Positions 30,229 through 39,243 are shown, numbered from the stretch's first letter. The stretch is 64,000 bases of DNA from Rhizobium sp. Root274 (GCF_001429245.1 NZ_LMJE01000007.1:473127-537126), one strand, 5' to 3'. Made by a program: numbers and translations. The notes: generated by a model not told the origin, from the sequence alone.

Positions 30229-30735
30229 CTACCAATAGGTCGACAGCACCGTCTCGCCATTCACTTCGGCGAGGCGGCGACGTGTCGCTTCCGTCGTGCC
30301 ATCAGGCAGAGACGCCAGATCGAAGAAGCCGCATTCGGAAATCTCTCGATCAGCGACCCGTTCCGCCGTCTGCGTGACGTCCACGCGGTAAAGCAGCACA
30401 TGGTCGCGCCCGCTGATCCGGCCATTGAAATAGACCTGCACGAGCAGCGGCTGCCCGGTCATCTCCAGATTGCCCTCCTCGCGCAACTCCTTGACCAACG
30501 CCTCCAAGGCCGCCTCCCCCCGCTCCACCCCGCCGCCCGGCAGATGCCAGCCCGGCACATAGGTATGGCGCACCAGAAACACGCGACCCTCGGCATCAAA
30601 GCAGGCGGCGCGGACACCCAGCGTCATCCCGCGGCTCATGGCAAAATAGACATGCAGAAGCCGCACAAGGAACCTCTTCCCCCATCCCAGCCTTTCCCCA
30701 TCGGGTCTTGCGCTCCGGTCATCGGCTGGTGTCAT
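30229..30735 (-). CDS. Nudix hydrolase with an imperfect Nudix box
   Basis: The 168-residue Nudix-fold protein has GWHLPGGGVERGEAALEALV then KELREEGNLEM. Against the consensus GX5EX7REUXEEXGU the Arg is Lys and the last Gly is Asn, while the metal-binding glutamates are kept. So it may still be active. A hydrophobic segment RFLVRLLHVYFAMSRGM leads the domain. The substrate is unknown. It ends three bases from the end of the glutathione transferase gene (convergent). Confidence 0.85.
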   Translation of the reverse strand: MTPADDRSARPDGERLGWGKRFLVRLLHVYFAMSRGMTLGVRAACFDAEGRVFLVRHTYVPGWHLPGGGVERGEAALEALVKELREEGNLEMTGQPLLVQVYFNGRISGRDHVLLYRVDVTQTAERVADREISECGFFDLASLPDGTTEATRRRLAEVNGETVLSTYW

Positions 30736-30776
30736 TTCCCTTGCCCCTCATTCCCGCCCTCGCTAAGAGAAGCGCC

Positions 30777-31688
30777 ATGTTCAAGCTCGCGCATATATCC
30801 GATGTTCATCTCGGCCCCCTGCCGAACCTGACGATCCGGGAACTCGCATCCAAGCGCATCACGGGCTATGTGAACTGGCACCGCAACCGCCGCAAGCATC
30901 TTTTCCCCAATGCGCTGGAAATGGTTCTCGACAGCCTGCACGAAGCCAACCCAGATCACCTCGCCATCACCGGCGACCTCGTCAACCTCGCCTCGAAGCT
31001 CGAAATCCGCCTCGTTGCGGAATGGCTGAAGCTCGCGGGCACCCCCCTCGACACATCGGTCGTCCCCGGCAATCACGATGCCTATGTTCCGGGCGCCCAT
31101 GATCGAGCCGTTCAGGCCTGGTACGACTACATGCGCGGCGATGACGATCCGCTGATCTATCAGGACCATTACAAGCTCTTTCCCTATATCCGCCGCCGCG
31201 GGCCGATCGCCATCATCGGCTGCTCCACCTCGATCGCCACCCCGCCATTCTCCGCCCAAGGCTATTTCAGCGGCAGACAGGCGCGCGAAACGGCAGGCCT
31301 CTTGAGGGCGGCAGGCGAAGAAGGCCTGTTCCGCGTGGTGATGATCCATCACCCGCCGATCCGGGGAGCTGCTGCCCAGCACAAGCGCATGATCGGCATC
31401 CGCCGTTTCGCCGCCGCCATCCGCACCGGTGGCGCCGAACTCGTGCTGCATGGCCACACCCATCTGAACACGCTGAACTGGCTGGCGGATCGCGAAAAAC
31501 ACATCCCCGTGGTCGGCATTGCCTCGGCAAGCCAGGGGCCTGGCGCCAAGAAACCGGCCGCCGGCTATAATCTCTTTTCGATCGATGGCGAGGCCGGCAA
31601 GTGGCAGCTCGACTGGCAACGGTTCAAGATCGAGAACGAAGATGCACCCTTGATCCTCGATCACAGCGAACGGCTGCTTCGCCCTTAA
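30777..31688 (+). CDS. Calcineurin-type metallophosphoesterase
   Basis: The 303-residue protein shows the metal-binding motifs in order: HISDVHLG, GDLVN, GNHD, HHPP and GHTH. The enzyme cleaves phosphomono- or diesters; the substrate is unknown. I start at 30777 (MFKLAHISDVHLG); the frame open from 30708 overlaps the divergent Nudix gene and adds unrelated residues. No membrane segment or signal peptide is seen. Confidence 0.93.
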   Translation: MFKLAHISDVHLGPLPNLTIRELASKRITGYVNWHRNRRKHLFPNALEMVLDSLHEANPDHLAITGDLVNLASKLEIRLVAEWLKLAGTPLDTSVVPGNHDAYVPGAHDRAVQAWYDYMRGDDDPLIYQDHYKLFPYIRRRGPIAIIGCSTSIATPPFSAQGYFSGRQARETAGLLRAAGEEGLFRVVMIHHPPIRGAAAQHKRMIGIRRFAAAIRTGGAELVLHGHTHLNTLNWLADREKHIPVVGIASASQGPGAKKPAAGYNLFSIDGEAGKWQLDWQRFKIENEDAPLILDHSERLLRP

Positions 31689-31691
31689 GCC

Positions 31692-32468
31692 TCACGCTCC
31701 AGCCATTGCCGCCGCAATCGCCGCGGCAACCTGGTCCGGCGCCTCCTCGATCAGAATGTGGCCGGCTCCCTCGATCAGCGTTACCTCGGCCTTCGGCCAG
31801 ATGTTTTTGGCTTGCGTCACCGGCAGGATCGGATCCGCCACGCCCCAGAGTAGCCGGGTCGGAATATCGAGAGCCTCAAGGGCCGAAAGCGGCAAAGTGC
31901 CCTGCCCTATCCGACCCTCCCTCTCGATCAAAAAGGACTGGAGGATTTCCATCAGTCGATTGGTCGCGCCCGGAAGCGCCCGCGCCTTCGCCAGGAGGTC
32001 CAGAACAGCAGGATCGGGAACGCGACCAGGTCCCATCATGGCAACAAGTGCAGTCGAAAGTGCATCCGAACTGACGGCCGACCCATAACGCCGTAAGGCC
32101 TGATGATCGATGTCGAACCCGAACCCGCCAGGTGCCAGCAAGGTCAGCGACTGGACCCGATCGGATGCCTTGAGCGCGACCAGGGCTGCGGCAGCCCCAC
32201 CCATCGAGTGCCCGCACAGATGAAAGCGCGAGATTCCCCGCCGATCGAGATCGACAAGAATGGCCTTTGCCATCACACCCGCATGCCCGGCCCCCTCGGC
32301 GTCGATGGACCGTCCATGCCCCGGCAGGTCGTAGACGATCAGCGGGGTATCGGGATCAAGCTGAGCCAAGACCGGCGCCCAAAGCGCGCCGATCCCGCCG
32401 AACCCGTGCAAGAGCACAAGCGGGGCCTTCGCCGAGGAGGTGTGTCGAACCTCGGCGAAGAGCGTCAT
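31692..32468 (-). CDS. Alpha/beta hydrolase
   Basis: The 258-residue enzyme has the oxyanion loop LLHGFGGIGALW, nucleophile elbow LCGHSMGGAAA and a C-terminal His in GAGHILIEEAPDQVAAAI. That is the layout of esterases and of E2-like or dehalogenase-related hydrolases; the substrate cannot be read. It starts four bases after the leuA stop, so it is probably cotranscribed with leuA and has no clear promoter of its own. Confidence 0.9.
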   Translation of the reverse strand: MTLFAEVRHTSSAKAPLVLLHGFGGIGALWAPVLAQLDPDTPLIVYDLPGHGRSIDAEGAGHAGVMAKAILVDLDRRGISRFHLCGHSMGGAAAALVALKASDRVQSLTLLAPGGFGFDIDHQALRRYGSAVSSDALSTALVAMMGPGRVPDPAVLDLLAKARALPGATNRLMEILQSFLIEREGRIGQGTLPLSALEALDIPTRLLWGVADPILPVTQAKNIWPKAEVTLIEGAGHILIEEAPDQVAAAIAAAMAGA

Positions 32469-32472
32469 GGCC

Positions 32473-34188
32473 TCAGCCCTTGGCCTGCGTCTCGAGCACG
32501 CGGTTGGCAGCCGAGACGATCGCTTCCAGCGACGCCGTCACGATGTTCGTGTTGATGCCGGCGCCGAACAGCTTGCCGCCGGCATGCGCCATCTCGACAT
32601 AGGCAATGGCCGCAGCATTTGAGCCGTGCTGCAGCGAATGCTCGGAATAGTCCTGCACCGAGAGATCTATGCCGAGATAGGTCGACAGCGCATTGACGAA
32701 GCCGTCGATCGGCCCCGTGCCCTTGCCTTCGATCCGCTTCGTCTCGCCCTTGTCGGTGATCTCGGCGGCAACCACGCGAATACCCTTCTGGTCGGATCCA
32801 GCCGGATAGGTATGGTGATCGACAAACTTGATGCGCGCCTGCGGCTGCTCGACATAACGTTCGATGAAGCGCTCGTAAATCTTCTTCGACGGCAGCTCCT
32901 TGCCGTCCTCGTCGGTGATCCGCTGGATATCTTCGCGGAACTCCACCTGCAGCGCGCGCGGCAGGTTGATGCCATAGTCTTCCTGCAGGATATAGGCGAT
33001 CCCGCCCTTGCCGGACTGCGAATTGATCCGGATGATCGCTTCATAGGTGCGCCCGACATCCTGCGGGTCGATCGGCAGATAAGGGACTTCCCAAACCGGA
33101 TGATTGGCGGTCTTGATCGCCTTCATGCCCTTGTTGATCGCATCCTGATGCGAGCCGGAAAAAGCCGTGTAGACCAGTTCGCCAGCATAAGGATGGCGCT
33201 CGGGAATGACCATCTCGTTCGAATATTCGTAGACAGCCTTGATCCGCTCGATGTCGGAGCAGTCCAGCTGCGGGTCGATACCCTGCGTGTACATATTGAG
33301 CGCCAGGGTCACCACATCGACATTGCCGGTGCGCTCGCCATTGCCGAACAATGTGCCCTCGACGCGGTCTGCGCCGGCCATCAAGCCCAATTCAGTTGCA
33401 GCAATGCCGGTGCCCCGGTCATTATGCGGATGCAGCGATATGATGACGTTCTCACGGCTATCGATATTGCGGCACATCCACTCGATCTGGTCGGCATAGA
33501 TGTTCGGCGTCGCCATCTCGACGGTCGAGGGCAAATTGAGGATCAGCTTGTTCTCGGCCGTCGGCTTCACTTCGGCGATAACAGCGTTGCAGATCTCCAG
33601 TGCCACCTCGAGTTCTGTACCGGTAAAGCTCTCCGGCGAATATTCGAAGCGATAACCGCCCCCTGCCTTGGCCGACATGTCCATGATCATCTTCGCTGCG
33701 TCGACGGCAATCTGCTTGATGCCGGCGACATCCTTGCCGAACACCACGCGGCGCTGCAGCTCGGAGGTCGAGTTGTAGAAATGGATGATCGGCTGATGGG
33801 CGCCCTGCAGAGCCTCGAAGGTCCGCGTGATCAGCTCCGGCCGGCACTGCACCAGAACCTGCAGCGAGACATCGGCGGGCACGCCGCCTTCTTCCACGCA
33901 CCAGCGGGCAAAGTCGAAATCGGTCTGCGACGCCGAGGGGAAACCGATTTCGATTTCCTTGAACCCCATGTCGAGCAAGAGCTGGAACATCCGGGCCTTG
34001 CGGTCATGGCCCATCGGGTTGACCAGCGACTGGTTGCCGTCACGCAGGTCCACTGAGCACCAGATCGGCGCCTTGTCGATCACCTTCGACGGCCAGGTGC
34101 GGTCGGCAATGTCAATCTGCGGATAGGGGCGATACTTCTGCGAGGCGTCCGGCATGCCCTGCTTCACGGTATGGGTCTTCAAAATCAT
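32473..34188 (-). CDS. leuA: 2-isopropylmalate synthase
   Basis: LeuA makes the first committed step of leucine synthesis, joining acetyl-CoA and 2-ketoisovalerate. The 571-residue long-form protein has WCSVDLRDGNQSLVNPM (metal-binding Asp), ISLHPHNDRGTGIAA (HPHND, metal-binding) and VEGTLFGNGERTGN, then the regulatory C-terminal domain to about residue 560. The ATG at 34188 is preceded by GAGACGAAGAC. Upstream is a leucine-rich leader peptide candidate at 34348-34473, so attenuation by leucine supply is likely. Confidence 0.96.
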   Translation of the reverse strand: MILKTHTVKQGMPDASQKYRPYPQIDIADRTWPSKVIDKAPIWCSVDLRDGNQSLVNPMGHDRKARMFQLLLDMGFKEIEIGFPSASQTDFDFARWCVEEGGVPADVSLQVLVQCRPELITRTFEALQGAHQPIIHFYNSTSELQRRVVFGKDVAGIKQIAVDAAKMIMDMSAKAGGGYRFEYSPESFTGTELEVALEICNAVIAEVKPTAENKLILNLPSTVEMATPNIYADQIEWMCRNIDSRENVIISLHPHNDRGTGIAATELGLMAGADRVEGTLFGNGERTGNVDVVTLALNMYTQGIDPQLDCSDIERIKAVYEYSNEMVIPERHPYAGELVYTAFSGSHQDAINKGMKAIKTANHPVWEVPYLPIDPQDVGRTYEAIIRINSQSGKGGIAYILQEDYGINLPRALQVEFREDIQRITDEDGKELPSKKIYERFIERYVEQPQARIKFVDHHTYPAGSDQKGIRVVAAEITDKGETKRIEGKGTGPIDGFVNALSTYLGIDLSVQDYSEHSLQHGSNAAAIAYVEMAHAGGKLFGAGINTNIVTASLEAIVSAANRVLETQAKG

Positions 34189-34220
34189 CGTCTTCGTCTC
34201 TTCTCGTCGCTGGCGGCGTG

Positions 34221-34349
34221 CAAAGCTGATAGCAAATCAGCTCACGTTTGACACGTCCGGACAGCCCCTTTTCAAGGGATGGATTGCATTACAAAGGGGA
34301 TTTCGAGGAGCAATCGCCAAACGGCTAACCCGGCCGCCGGGCGCTCCTC
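34221..34349 (-). promoter_or_regulatory. Possible attenuator hairpins in the leuA leader
   Basis: On the minus strand, GAGGAGC (34349-34343) can pair with GCTCCTC (34311-34305), enclosing CCCGG/CCGGG (34341-34329). CCCGGC can instead pair with the upstream GCCGGG inside the leader frame, so the hairpins exclude each other. Nearer leuA, AGCTGAT and ATCAGCT (34242-34224) form a stem followed by TTTGC. No long U-tract is present, so the terminator step is unproven. Confidence 0.4.
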
Positions 34350-34473
34350 AATGGACCCGGCAACCGCGGATAAGGCCGAGAAGAAGAAGCGAGTTTGGCA
34401 CCGACGCGACGAAGCCGGCCGCAGCGCGGGCCGTCATTTCAGTCGCAGCAATGGTTGTGCCGTTGGTCTTCAT
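34348..34473 (-). CDS. Candidate leucine leader peptide for leuA attenuation
   Basis: A 41-codon open frame ends with SVPNSLLLLGLIRGCRVH: four consecutive Leu codons (CTT CTT CTT CTC), Gly, then another CTT, just before a stop that lies in a hairpin arm, 160 bases upstream of leuA. An internal ATG at 34437 would give a 29-residue peptide, closer to usual leader size. Neither ATG has a good ribosome-binding site. Leader peptides rich in the regulated amino acid are typical of attenuation; this assignment is an inference from position and codon content. Confidence 0.45.
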   Translation of the reverse strand: MKTNGTTIAATEMTARAAAGFVASVPNSLLLLGLIRGCRVH

Positions 34474-34514
34474 GGGATCAGGAATAGCGCGACGAAATGA
34501 ATCGCGCAAGGGTG

Positions 34515-34763
34515 TTATTCGGCGGCGGACGGCCTCTCCGCGCCCAGTTTTTCGCGCAGCCACTCTTCAAGCAAAGAATCAACGGATACATCGAGCTCCT
34601 TCGCCTGACGCTCGAGCCTGAGCTTCGTCCCGCGCATGACCGTAACTGTCAGCTCAACCGGTTCAAGATTAGGACGTGTCGCGGTGCTCCAGTCGATGTA
34701 TTCGCTGATGTCCTCGCCATCATCGAACTTGCGGTCGAACTCCTCAGCGCTGATTGTCTTCAT
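34515..34763 (-). CDS. brnA: BrnA-type antitoxin
   Basis: The 82-residue protein starts MKTISAEEFDRKFDDGEDIS then EYIDWSTATRPNLEP, which is the standard beginning of BrnA/CopG-like antitoxins, and ends in a ribbon-helix-helix-like stretch (LRLERQAKELDVSVDSLLEE). It overlaps the toxin gene by 20 bases. Such antitoxins bind the toxin and repress the shared promoter. Confidence 0.85.
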   Translation of the reverse strand: MKTISAEEFDRKFDDGEDISEYIDWSTATRPNLEPVELTVTVMRGTKLRLERQAKELDVSVDSLLEEWLREKLGAERPSAAE

Positions 34764-35019
34764 AGCGACGTCTCTCCTGACTTCGTGCACGGCGCACCGA
34801 TATGATCCGAACGCGCTGGTTCCGCAAAACGTAAACACCTGTCCATAAAACACCGGCGATCCGTCCCACACGGATCAGCCTTGCTTCGGCCGGATACCCG
34901 GCATCCGCGTCGACAGCAAAGAAATCATACCACAACTCCTGCGCCGCCACGAAATCGATTCCGTGCTTCGCCTTGTTCGCCTCGCTCTTGGCAGGATCGA
35001 ATTCGAACTCCATGCGCAA
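34744..35019 (-). CDS. brnT: BrnT-type ribonuclease toxin
   Basis: The 91-residue protein has the BrnT pattern: MRMEFEFDPAKSEANKAKHG (the AxxNxxKHG motif), then RVGRIAGVLWTGVYV, and the end IISVRRARSQERRRYED. BrnT toxins cleave RNA with a RelE-like fold. Toxin lies first, antitoxin second, as usual for this pair. Confidence 0.88.
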   Translation of the reverse strand: MRMEFEFDPAKSEANKAKHGIDFVAAQELWYDFFAVDADAGYPAEARLIRVGRIAGVLWTGVYVLRNQRVRIISVRRARSQERRRYEDNQR

Positions 35020-35065
35020 AACCTAGCGCAACCTGAGCGATAGCACTAGAGGAACAACACGCCGA

Positions 35066-35290
35066 TCAGCGACGACCGAATTGAGCGATGACGGCTGCCG
35101 CAGCGAAGCCGAGCGCGATCACGCCCCAAACCATTCCGCCATCGGTGACATTGCTGCCGTCGGGCGTCAGACAGCTTGATTGCGAGGCCGCGATGCAGTC
35201 GCGCCAGATCCAGTAGCGTGTATAGAAGACGTAGCCAAAGAAACCGGCCGCTAGCGCAAGGACGATCACCCGGACGCGAAATCGCTTCAC
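35066..35290 (-). CDS. Small two-helix membrane protein coupled to benE
   Basis: A 74-residue frame starting with GTG at 35290 overlaps the benE stop as GTGA. It encodes two hydrophobic segments (RVIVLALAAGFFGYVFYTRY and MVWGVIALGFAAAAVIAQF) with two cysteines between them (DCIAASQSSC). The ribosome-binding sequence GGAGG lies too close to the GTG, so the start is uncertain. I do not recognise the family. Coupling to benE suggests a shared transcript. Confidence 0.5.
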   Translation of the reverse strand: MKRFRVRVIVLALAAGFFGYVFYTRYWIWRDCIAASQSSCLTPDGSNVTDGGMVWGVIALGFAAAAVIAQFGRR

Positions 35291-36468
35291 CTCCGGGGTC
35301 TCGCAAGTTTCAACAGCCCCAGCATCGCCACCCCGGCAATCAGCCCCCAGAACGCCCCGGAGATGCCGAGGATCGAGATCCCCGATGCCGTCACCAGGAA
35401 CGTCACCGCCGCCGCCTCCCGCGTCTCCGGCACCTGAAATGCCGCAACCGCCGAACCGGAAAACGCCCCGATCAGCGCCAGACCCGCAACCGATTGAATG
35501 AGGATCGGCGGCGCCAGCGACACGAAGCCGGTCACGGCACCGGCCGCCAAGCCCAGCAGCACATAACCGATGCCGGCGATGATTGCCGCCCAGTAACGCC
35601 TGGCAGGATCGGCATGCGCATCCTCGCCCGCGCACATCGCCGCCGTGATCGCCGCAAGATTGACAGCATGCCCGCCGAACGGCGCCGACAACGCCGAGAA
35701 CAAACCGGTCACAGCAAACATCGGCCCCGGATTGGGCTCGTATTTGTTGACCTTGAGGATCGCGATACCCGGAATGTTCTGCAACGCCATGGTGACGATG
35801 AACAGCGGCAGCGCGATCGACACCAGTGCCGGCACCGTGAAAGCCGGCGCCACGAACTCCACCGGCGGCGCAAGCGACGCCGCCCAGCTCGCCATCGCGC
35901 CCTCAGGCAGATCGACCCCGAAGACGATCACCACGACGAAGGTCAACAGCGCCGCCGGCACCGCATAGAGACGCTTGAACGCCGCCACGACGGCCCAGAC
36001 GACCAGAATCGGCAAGCCCAGAGCCGCATCGAAAGCCACCGCCTTGAACGGCGCAAAACACAGATTGAGGATCACGCCCGCCAACATGGCATTGGCAACT
36101 GGCGCCGGGATCGCAGCCACCGCCCGCCCGAACGGCCGGATGAGGCCGGCAAGCACAATCAGCGCCGCACAGACGAGAAACGCCCCGATTGCCGCCGGAA
36201 AACCGCCGACCGGAATACCCGCCGTTGCCATCAGCGCCGCCCCCGGCGTCGACCAGGCAACCGAGACCGGAAGCTTTGTCCAGACACTCAAGACGATGCC
36301 GCAGATCCCCATGGCAACCGACAGCGCCATCAGCCCGGAGGCCGCCTCGTAATCCGTCGCCCCAACGCCCTTGAGGCCTTGCAACACGACGGCAAAGGAA
36401 CTGGCGAAACCGACGAAAGCGACGAGCACGCCCATGAAAGCGGCCTGGGCAGAAAAATCTTTGAGCAT
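35287..36468 (-). CDS. benE: BenE-type benzoate/H+ symporter
   Basis: The 393-residue membrane protein has about 11-12 hydrophobic helices throughout. BenE-type features are VAWSTPGAALMATAG near residue 70, ANAMLAGVILNLCFAPF, and LFSALSAPFGGHAVNLAAIT. The family imports benzoate-type acids or nucleobase-like substrates. No benzoate degradation genes are in the window, so the substrate is uncertain. Confidence 0.93.
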   Translation of the reverse strand: MLKDFSAQAAFMGVLVAFVGFASSFAVVLQGLKGVGATDYEAASGLMALSVAMGICGIVLSVWTKLPVSVAWSTPGAALMATAGIPVGGFPAAIGAFLVCAALIVLAGLIRPFGRAVAAIPAPVANAMLAGVILNLCFAPFKAVAFDAALGLPILVVWAVVAAFKRLYAVPAALLTFVVVIVFGVDLPEGAMASWAASLAPPVEFVAPAFTVPALVSIALPLFIVTMALQNIPGIAILKVNKYEPNPGPMFAVTGLFSALSAPFGGHAVNLAAITAAMCAGEDAHADPARRYWAAIIAGIGYVLLGLAAGAVTGFVSLAPPILIQSVAGLALIGAFSGSAVAAFQVPETREAAAVTFLVTASGISILGISGAFWGLIAGVAMLGLLKLARPRR

Positions 36469-36762
36469 GACAAGGTCTCGAAACGGGGCAGCGGAGAGTG
36501 AGATCTTGAGCTTTCCTCGCCTTCCCTCAGAATTGCAAGCCGCCCGCGACCGCCTCCAGTACGCTCGACCGAAGCCCAGCCGAAGCCCCGGCTGGTCTTT
36601 GCAACCGGCGTTCGCCCCCGGCTGTCACGCAGCTTTCACCAAGTTGAGGCATGCCCGGGGCGGTCAGGGTGAAAACCCCAGCTTCCTCTTGCCTTTTTCC
36701 CCCCTTTTGCCTATGGACCCCCCTCCGACGCATTCGGGGCGTCCCGTTCACTTCCGCCTGAT

Positions 36763-37887
36763 ATGGCTGGGTTCACGAAGGATAGAGCCTTGATCCAGAC
36801 TCCCTATTACCTGATCGACAAATCGAAGCTCCTCCAGAACATGGAGAAGATCGCCAAATTGCGCGAACTCTCCGGCGCAAAGGCGCTTCTGGCGCTGAAA
36901 TGCTTCGCCACCTGGTCCGTCTTCGATTTCATGCGCGACTACATGGACGGCACGACCTCGTCCTCGCTCAACGAGGTCCGCCTCGGCCATGAGCGTTTCG
37001 GCAAGGAAACCCACGCCTATTCCGTGGCCTATGCCGATTACGAGATCGACGAAGTCGTCAGCCATGCCGACAAGATCATCTTCAATTCGATCGGCCAGCT
37101 GACCCGCTTCGAAAAACAGTCGTCCGACATCATCCGCGGCCTGCGGCTGAACCCCGGCGTCTCCTCCTCGAGCTTTGACCTTGCCGACCCCGCCCGCCCC
37201 TTCTCGCGGCTGGGCGAATGGGATCTCGCAAAAGTCGAGCCGGTCATGGACCTGATCTCCGGCTTCATGATCCACAACAACTGCGAAAACGGCGATTTCG
37301 ATCTTTTCGACACGATGCTCGGCGACATCGAACAGAAGTTCGGCCCCCTGTTGAAAAAGGCTGACTGGGTCTCGCTTGGCGGCGGCATCCATTTCACCGG
37401 CGAGAACTATCCGCTCGAACAATTCGCCGAGCGCCTCAAGCGCTTTTCCGGCGAATTCGGCGTCCAGGTCTATCTGGAACCCGGCGAAGCCTCGATCACC
37501 AAGTCGACCACGCTCGAAGTGACCGTGCTCGACAAGCTCTATAACGGCAAGGATCTTGTCGTGGTGGATTCGTCCATCGAAGCGCATCTCCTCGATCTCC
37601 TGATCTACCGGGAAAGCGCGAAGGTCCACCCCAACCAGGGACCGCACCGGTACCAGGTCTGCGGCAAGTCCTGCCTCGCGGGCGATATCTTCGGCGAGTT
37701 CAACTTCGAAAACGAATTGAACATCGGCGACCGCATCTCGCTGCAGGACACCGCCGGCTACACGATGGTCAAGAAAAACTGGTTTAACGGCGTGCAAATG
37801 CCGGCAATCGCCATCCGCGAACTGGATGGCAGCCTCAGGACGGTCCGTGAGTTCGACTACACGGACTACGAAACAAGCCTGTCCTGA
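36763..37887 (+). CDS. nspC: Carboxynorspermidine/carboxyspermidine decarboxylase
   Basis: The PLP enzyme (374 residues) of the ODC/alanine racemase fold removes CO2 from carboxyspermidine. Matching features are the Lys at LLALKCFATWSVFDFM, GLRLNPGVSSS, FMIHNNCENGDF, SLGGGIHFTGENY and the YLEPGEASI motif. VCGKSCLAGD is the conserved Cys region. A TTG at 36790 with AAGGA upstream would give MIQTPYYLIDK and may be the true start. It is paired with the dehydrogenase 26 bases downstream. Confidence 0.93.
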   Translation: MAGFTKDRALIQTPYYLIDKSKLLQNMEKIAKLRELSGAKALLALKCFATWSVFDFMRDYMDGTTSSSLNEVRLGHERFGKETHAYSVAYADYEIDEVVSHADKIIFNSIGQLTRFEKQSSDIIRGLRLNPGVSSSSFDLADPARPFSRLGEWDLAKVEPVMDLISGFMIHNNCENGDFDLFDTMLGDIEQKFGPLLKKADWVSLGGGIHFTGENYPLEQFAERLKRFSGEFGVQVYLEPGEASITKSTTLEVTVLDKLYNGKDLVVVDSSIEAHLLDLLIYRESAKVHPNQGPHRYQVCGKSCLAGDIFGEFNFENELNIGDRISLQDTAGYTMVKKNWFNGVQMPAIAIRELDGSLRTVREFDYTDYETSLS

Positions 37888-37913
37888 ACTTCCTCAGGAA
37901 AAGGTTCTGACGA

Positions 37914-39176
37914 TTGGACATAGGAGTTGGTCCCATTATGAAGAAGAACGTGCTCATCATCGGCGCCGGCGGCGTCGCGCAGGTGGTTGCCCACAAGTGT
38001 GCGCAGAACAACGACGTGCTCGGCGACATCCATATCGCTTCGCGCACCAAGGCAAAGTGCGACGCCATCATCGCTTCGGTTCATGAGAAGAAGGCGATGA
38101 AGCAGGAAGGCGTTCTCGAAGCCCATGCGCTCGACGCCCTCGACATCGAAGCCACCAAGGCACTCATCAAGAAGCTGGGTACCGAGATCGTCATCAATGT
38201 CGGCACCGCCTTCCTCAACATGTCGGTGCTGCGCGCCTGCATGGACACCGGCGTCGCCTATATCGACACCGCGATCCATGAAGAGCCGAACAAGATCTGC
38301 GAAACCCCGCCGTGGTACGGAAACTACGAGTGGAAGCGTGCGGAAGAATGCGCTGAAAAGGGCATCACCGCCATCCTCGGCGCCGGCTTCGATCCGGGCG
38401 TCGTCAACGCCTATGCGCGTCTCGCCAAGGACGAATATCTCGACAAGGTGACCGACGTCGACATCGTCGACATCAATGCCGGCAGCCACGGCAAATACTT
38501 CGCCACCAACTTCGACCCGGAAATCAATTTCCGCGAGTTCACCGGCGTCGTCTATTCCTGGCAGGGCGGCGAATGGAAGGTCAACAAGATGTTCGAGATC
38601 GGCAAGGACTACGACCTGCCCGTCGTCGGCACCCGCCGCGCCTATCTCTGCGGCCATGACGAAGTGCACTCGCTGGCGAAGAACATGGACGGCGCCGACG
38701 TGCGCTTCTGGATGGGCTTCGGCGATCACTACATCAACGTCTTCACCGTCCTGAAGTCGATCGGCCTCCTCTCCGAACAGCCCGTCAAGCTCGCCGACGG
38801 TTCGGAAGTGGTCCCGCTCAAGGTCGTTAAGGCCTGCCTGCCCGACCCCTCCTCGCTTGCCCCGGAATACGAAGGCAAGACCTGCATTGGCGACTACGTG
38901 AAGGGCCTGAAGGACGGCAAGGAAAAGACCGTCTTCATCTACAACGTCGCCGACCACAAGGAAGCCTATAACGAAGTGGGCAGCCAGGGCATCTCCTACA
39001 CCGCCGGCGTCCCGCCGGTCGCAGCCGCCATGCTGGTGGCCACAGGCGAATGGGACGTCAAGAAGATGGCCAACGTCGAAGAACTGCCGCCGAAGCCCTT
39101 CATCAACCTCCTGAACAAGATCGGCCTGCCGACCCGCATTCAGGACGAGGACGGCGATCGGGCTGTCGAGTTCTGA
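37914..39176 (+). CDS. Carboxynorspermidine dehydrogenase (saccharopine dehydrogenase family)
   Basis: The 420-residue NAD(P)-dependent enzyme (MKKNVLIIGAGGVAQVVAHK) joins putrescine or diaminopropane and aspartate semialdehyde into carboxyspermidine or carboxynorspermidine. The Rossmann motif GAGGVAQ is at the start; GAGFDPGVVNAYARL and FTYTAGVPP-like stretches follow. It is called from its pairing with nspC, which is the usual marker of this pathway, replacing SpeE. A terminator follows at 39214-39243. The start at 37914 seems to be an upstream ATG near TTGGACATAGGAG; an ATG at 37938 (MKKNV) is the likely true start. Confidence 0.92.
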   Translation: MDIGVGPIMKKNVLIIGAGGVAQVVAHKCAQNNDVLGDIHIASRTKAKCDAIIASVHEKKAMKQEGVLEAHALDALDIEATKALIKKLGTEIVINVGTAFLNMSVLRACMDTGVAYIDTAIHEEPNKICETPPWYGNYEWKRAEECAEKGITAILGAGFDPGVVNAYARLAKDEYLDKVTDVDIVDINAGSHGKYFATNFDPEINFREFTGVVYSWQGGEWKVNKMFEIGKDYDLPVVGTRRAYLCGHDEVHSLAKNMDGADVRFWMGFGDHYINVFTVLKSIGLLSEQPVKLADGSEVVPLKVVKACLPDPSSLAPEYEGKTCIGDYVKGLKDGKEKTVFIYNVADHKEAYNEVGSQGISYTAGVPPVAAAMLVATGEWDVKKMANVEELPPKPFINLLNKIGLPTRIQDEDGDRAVEF

Positions 39177-39213
39177 GAGCGCGGGTAGCGTTTGAGGATT
39201 GAGGGAATGCGGA

Positions 39214-39243
39214 CCCCGCCGGAGCAATCTGGCGGGGTTTTTC
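39214..39243 (+). terminator. Rho-independent terminator after the polyamine operon
   Basis: CCCCGCC and GGCGGGG form a 7-bp GC stem around a 10-base loop, followed by TTTTTC, 37 bases after the stop codon. Confidence 0.85.

Noticed and set aside
35046..35306. 86-residue frame overlapping the small membrane protein after benE
   Set aside because: Arg-rich and without a membrane pattern; the frame 35066-35290 in the next register gives two clean membrane helices.
35176..36501. Plus-strand open frame rich in Arg and His
   Set aside because: It is antisense to benE, whose membrane helices give the Arg/His-rich reverse reading.
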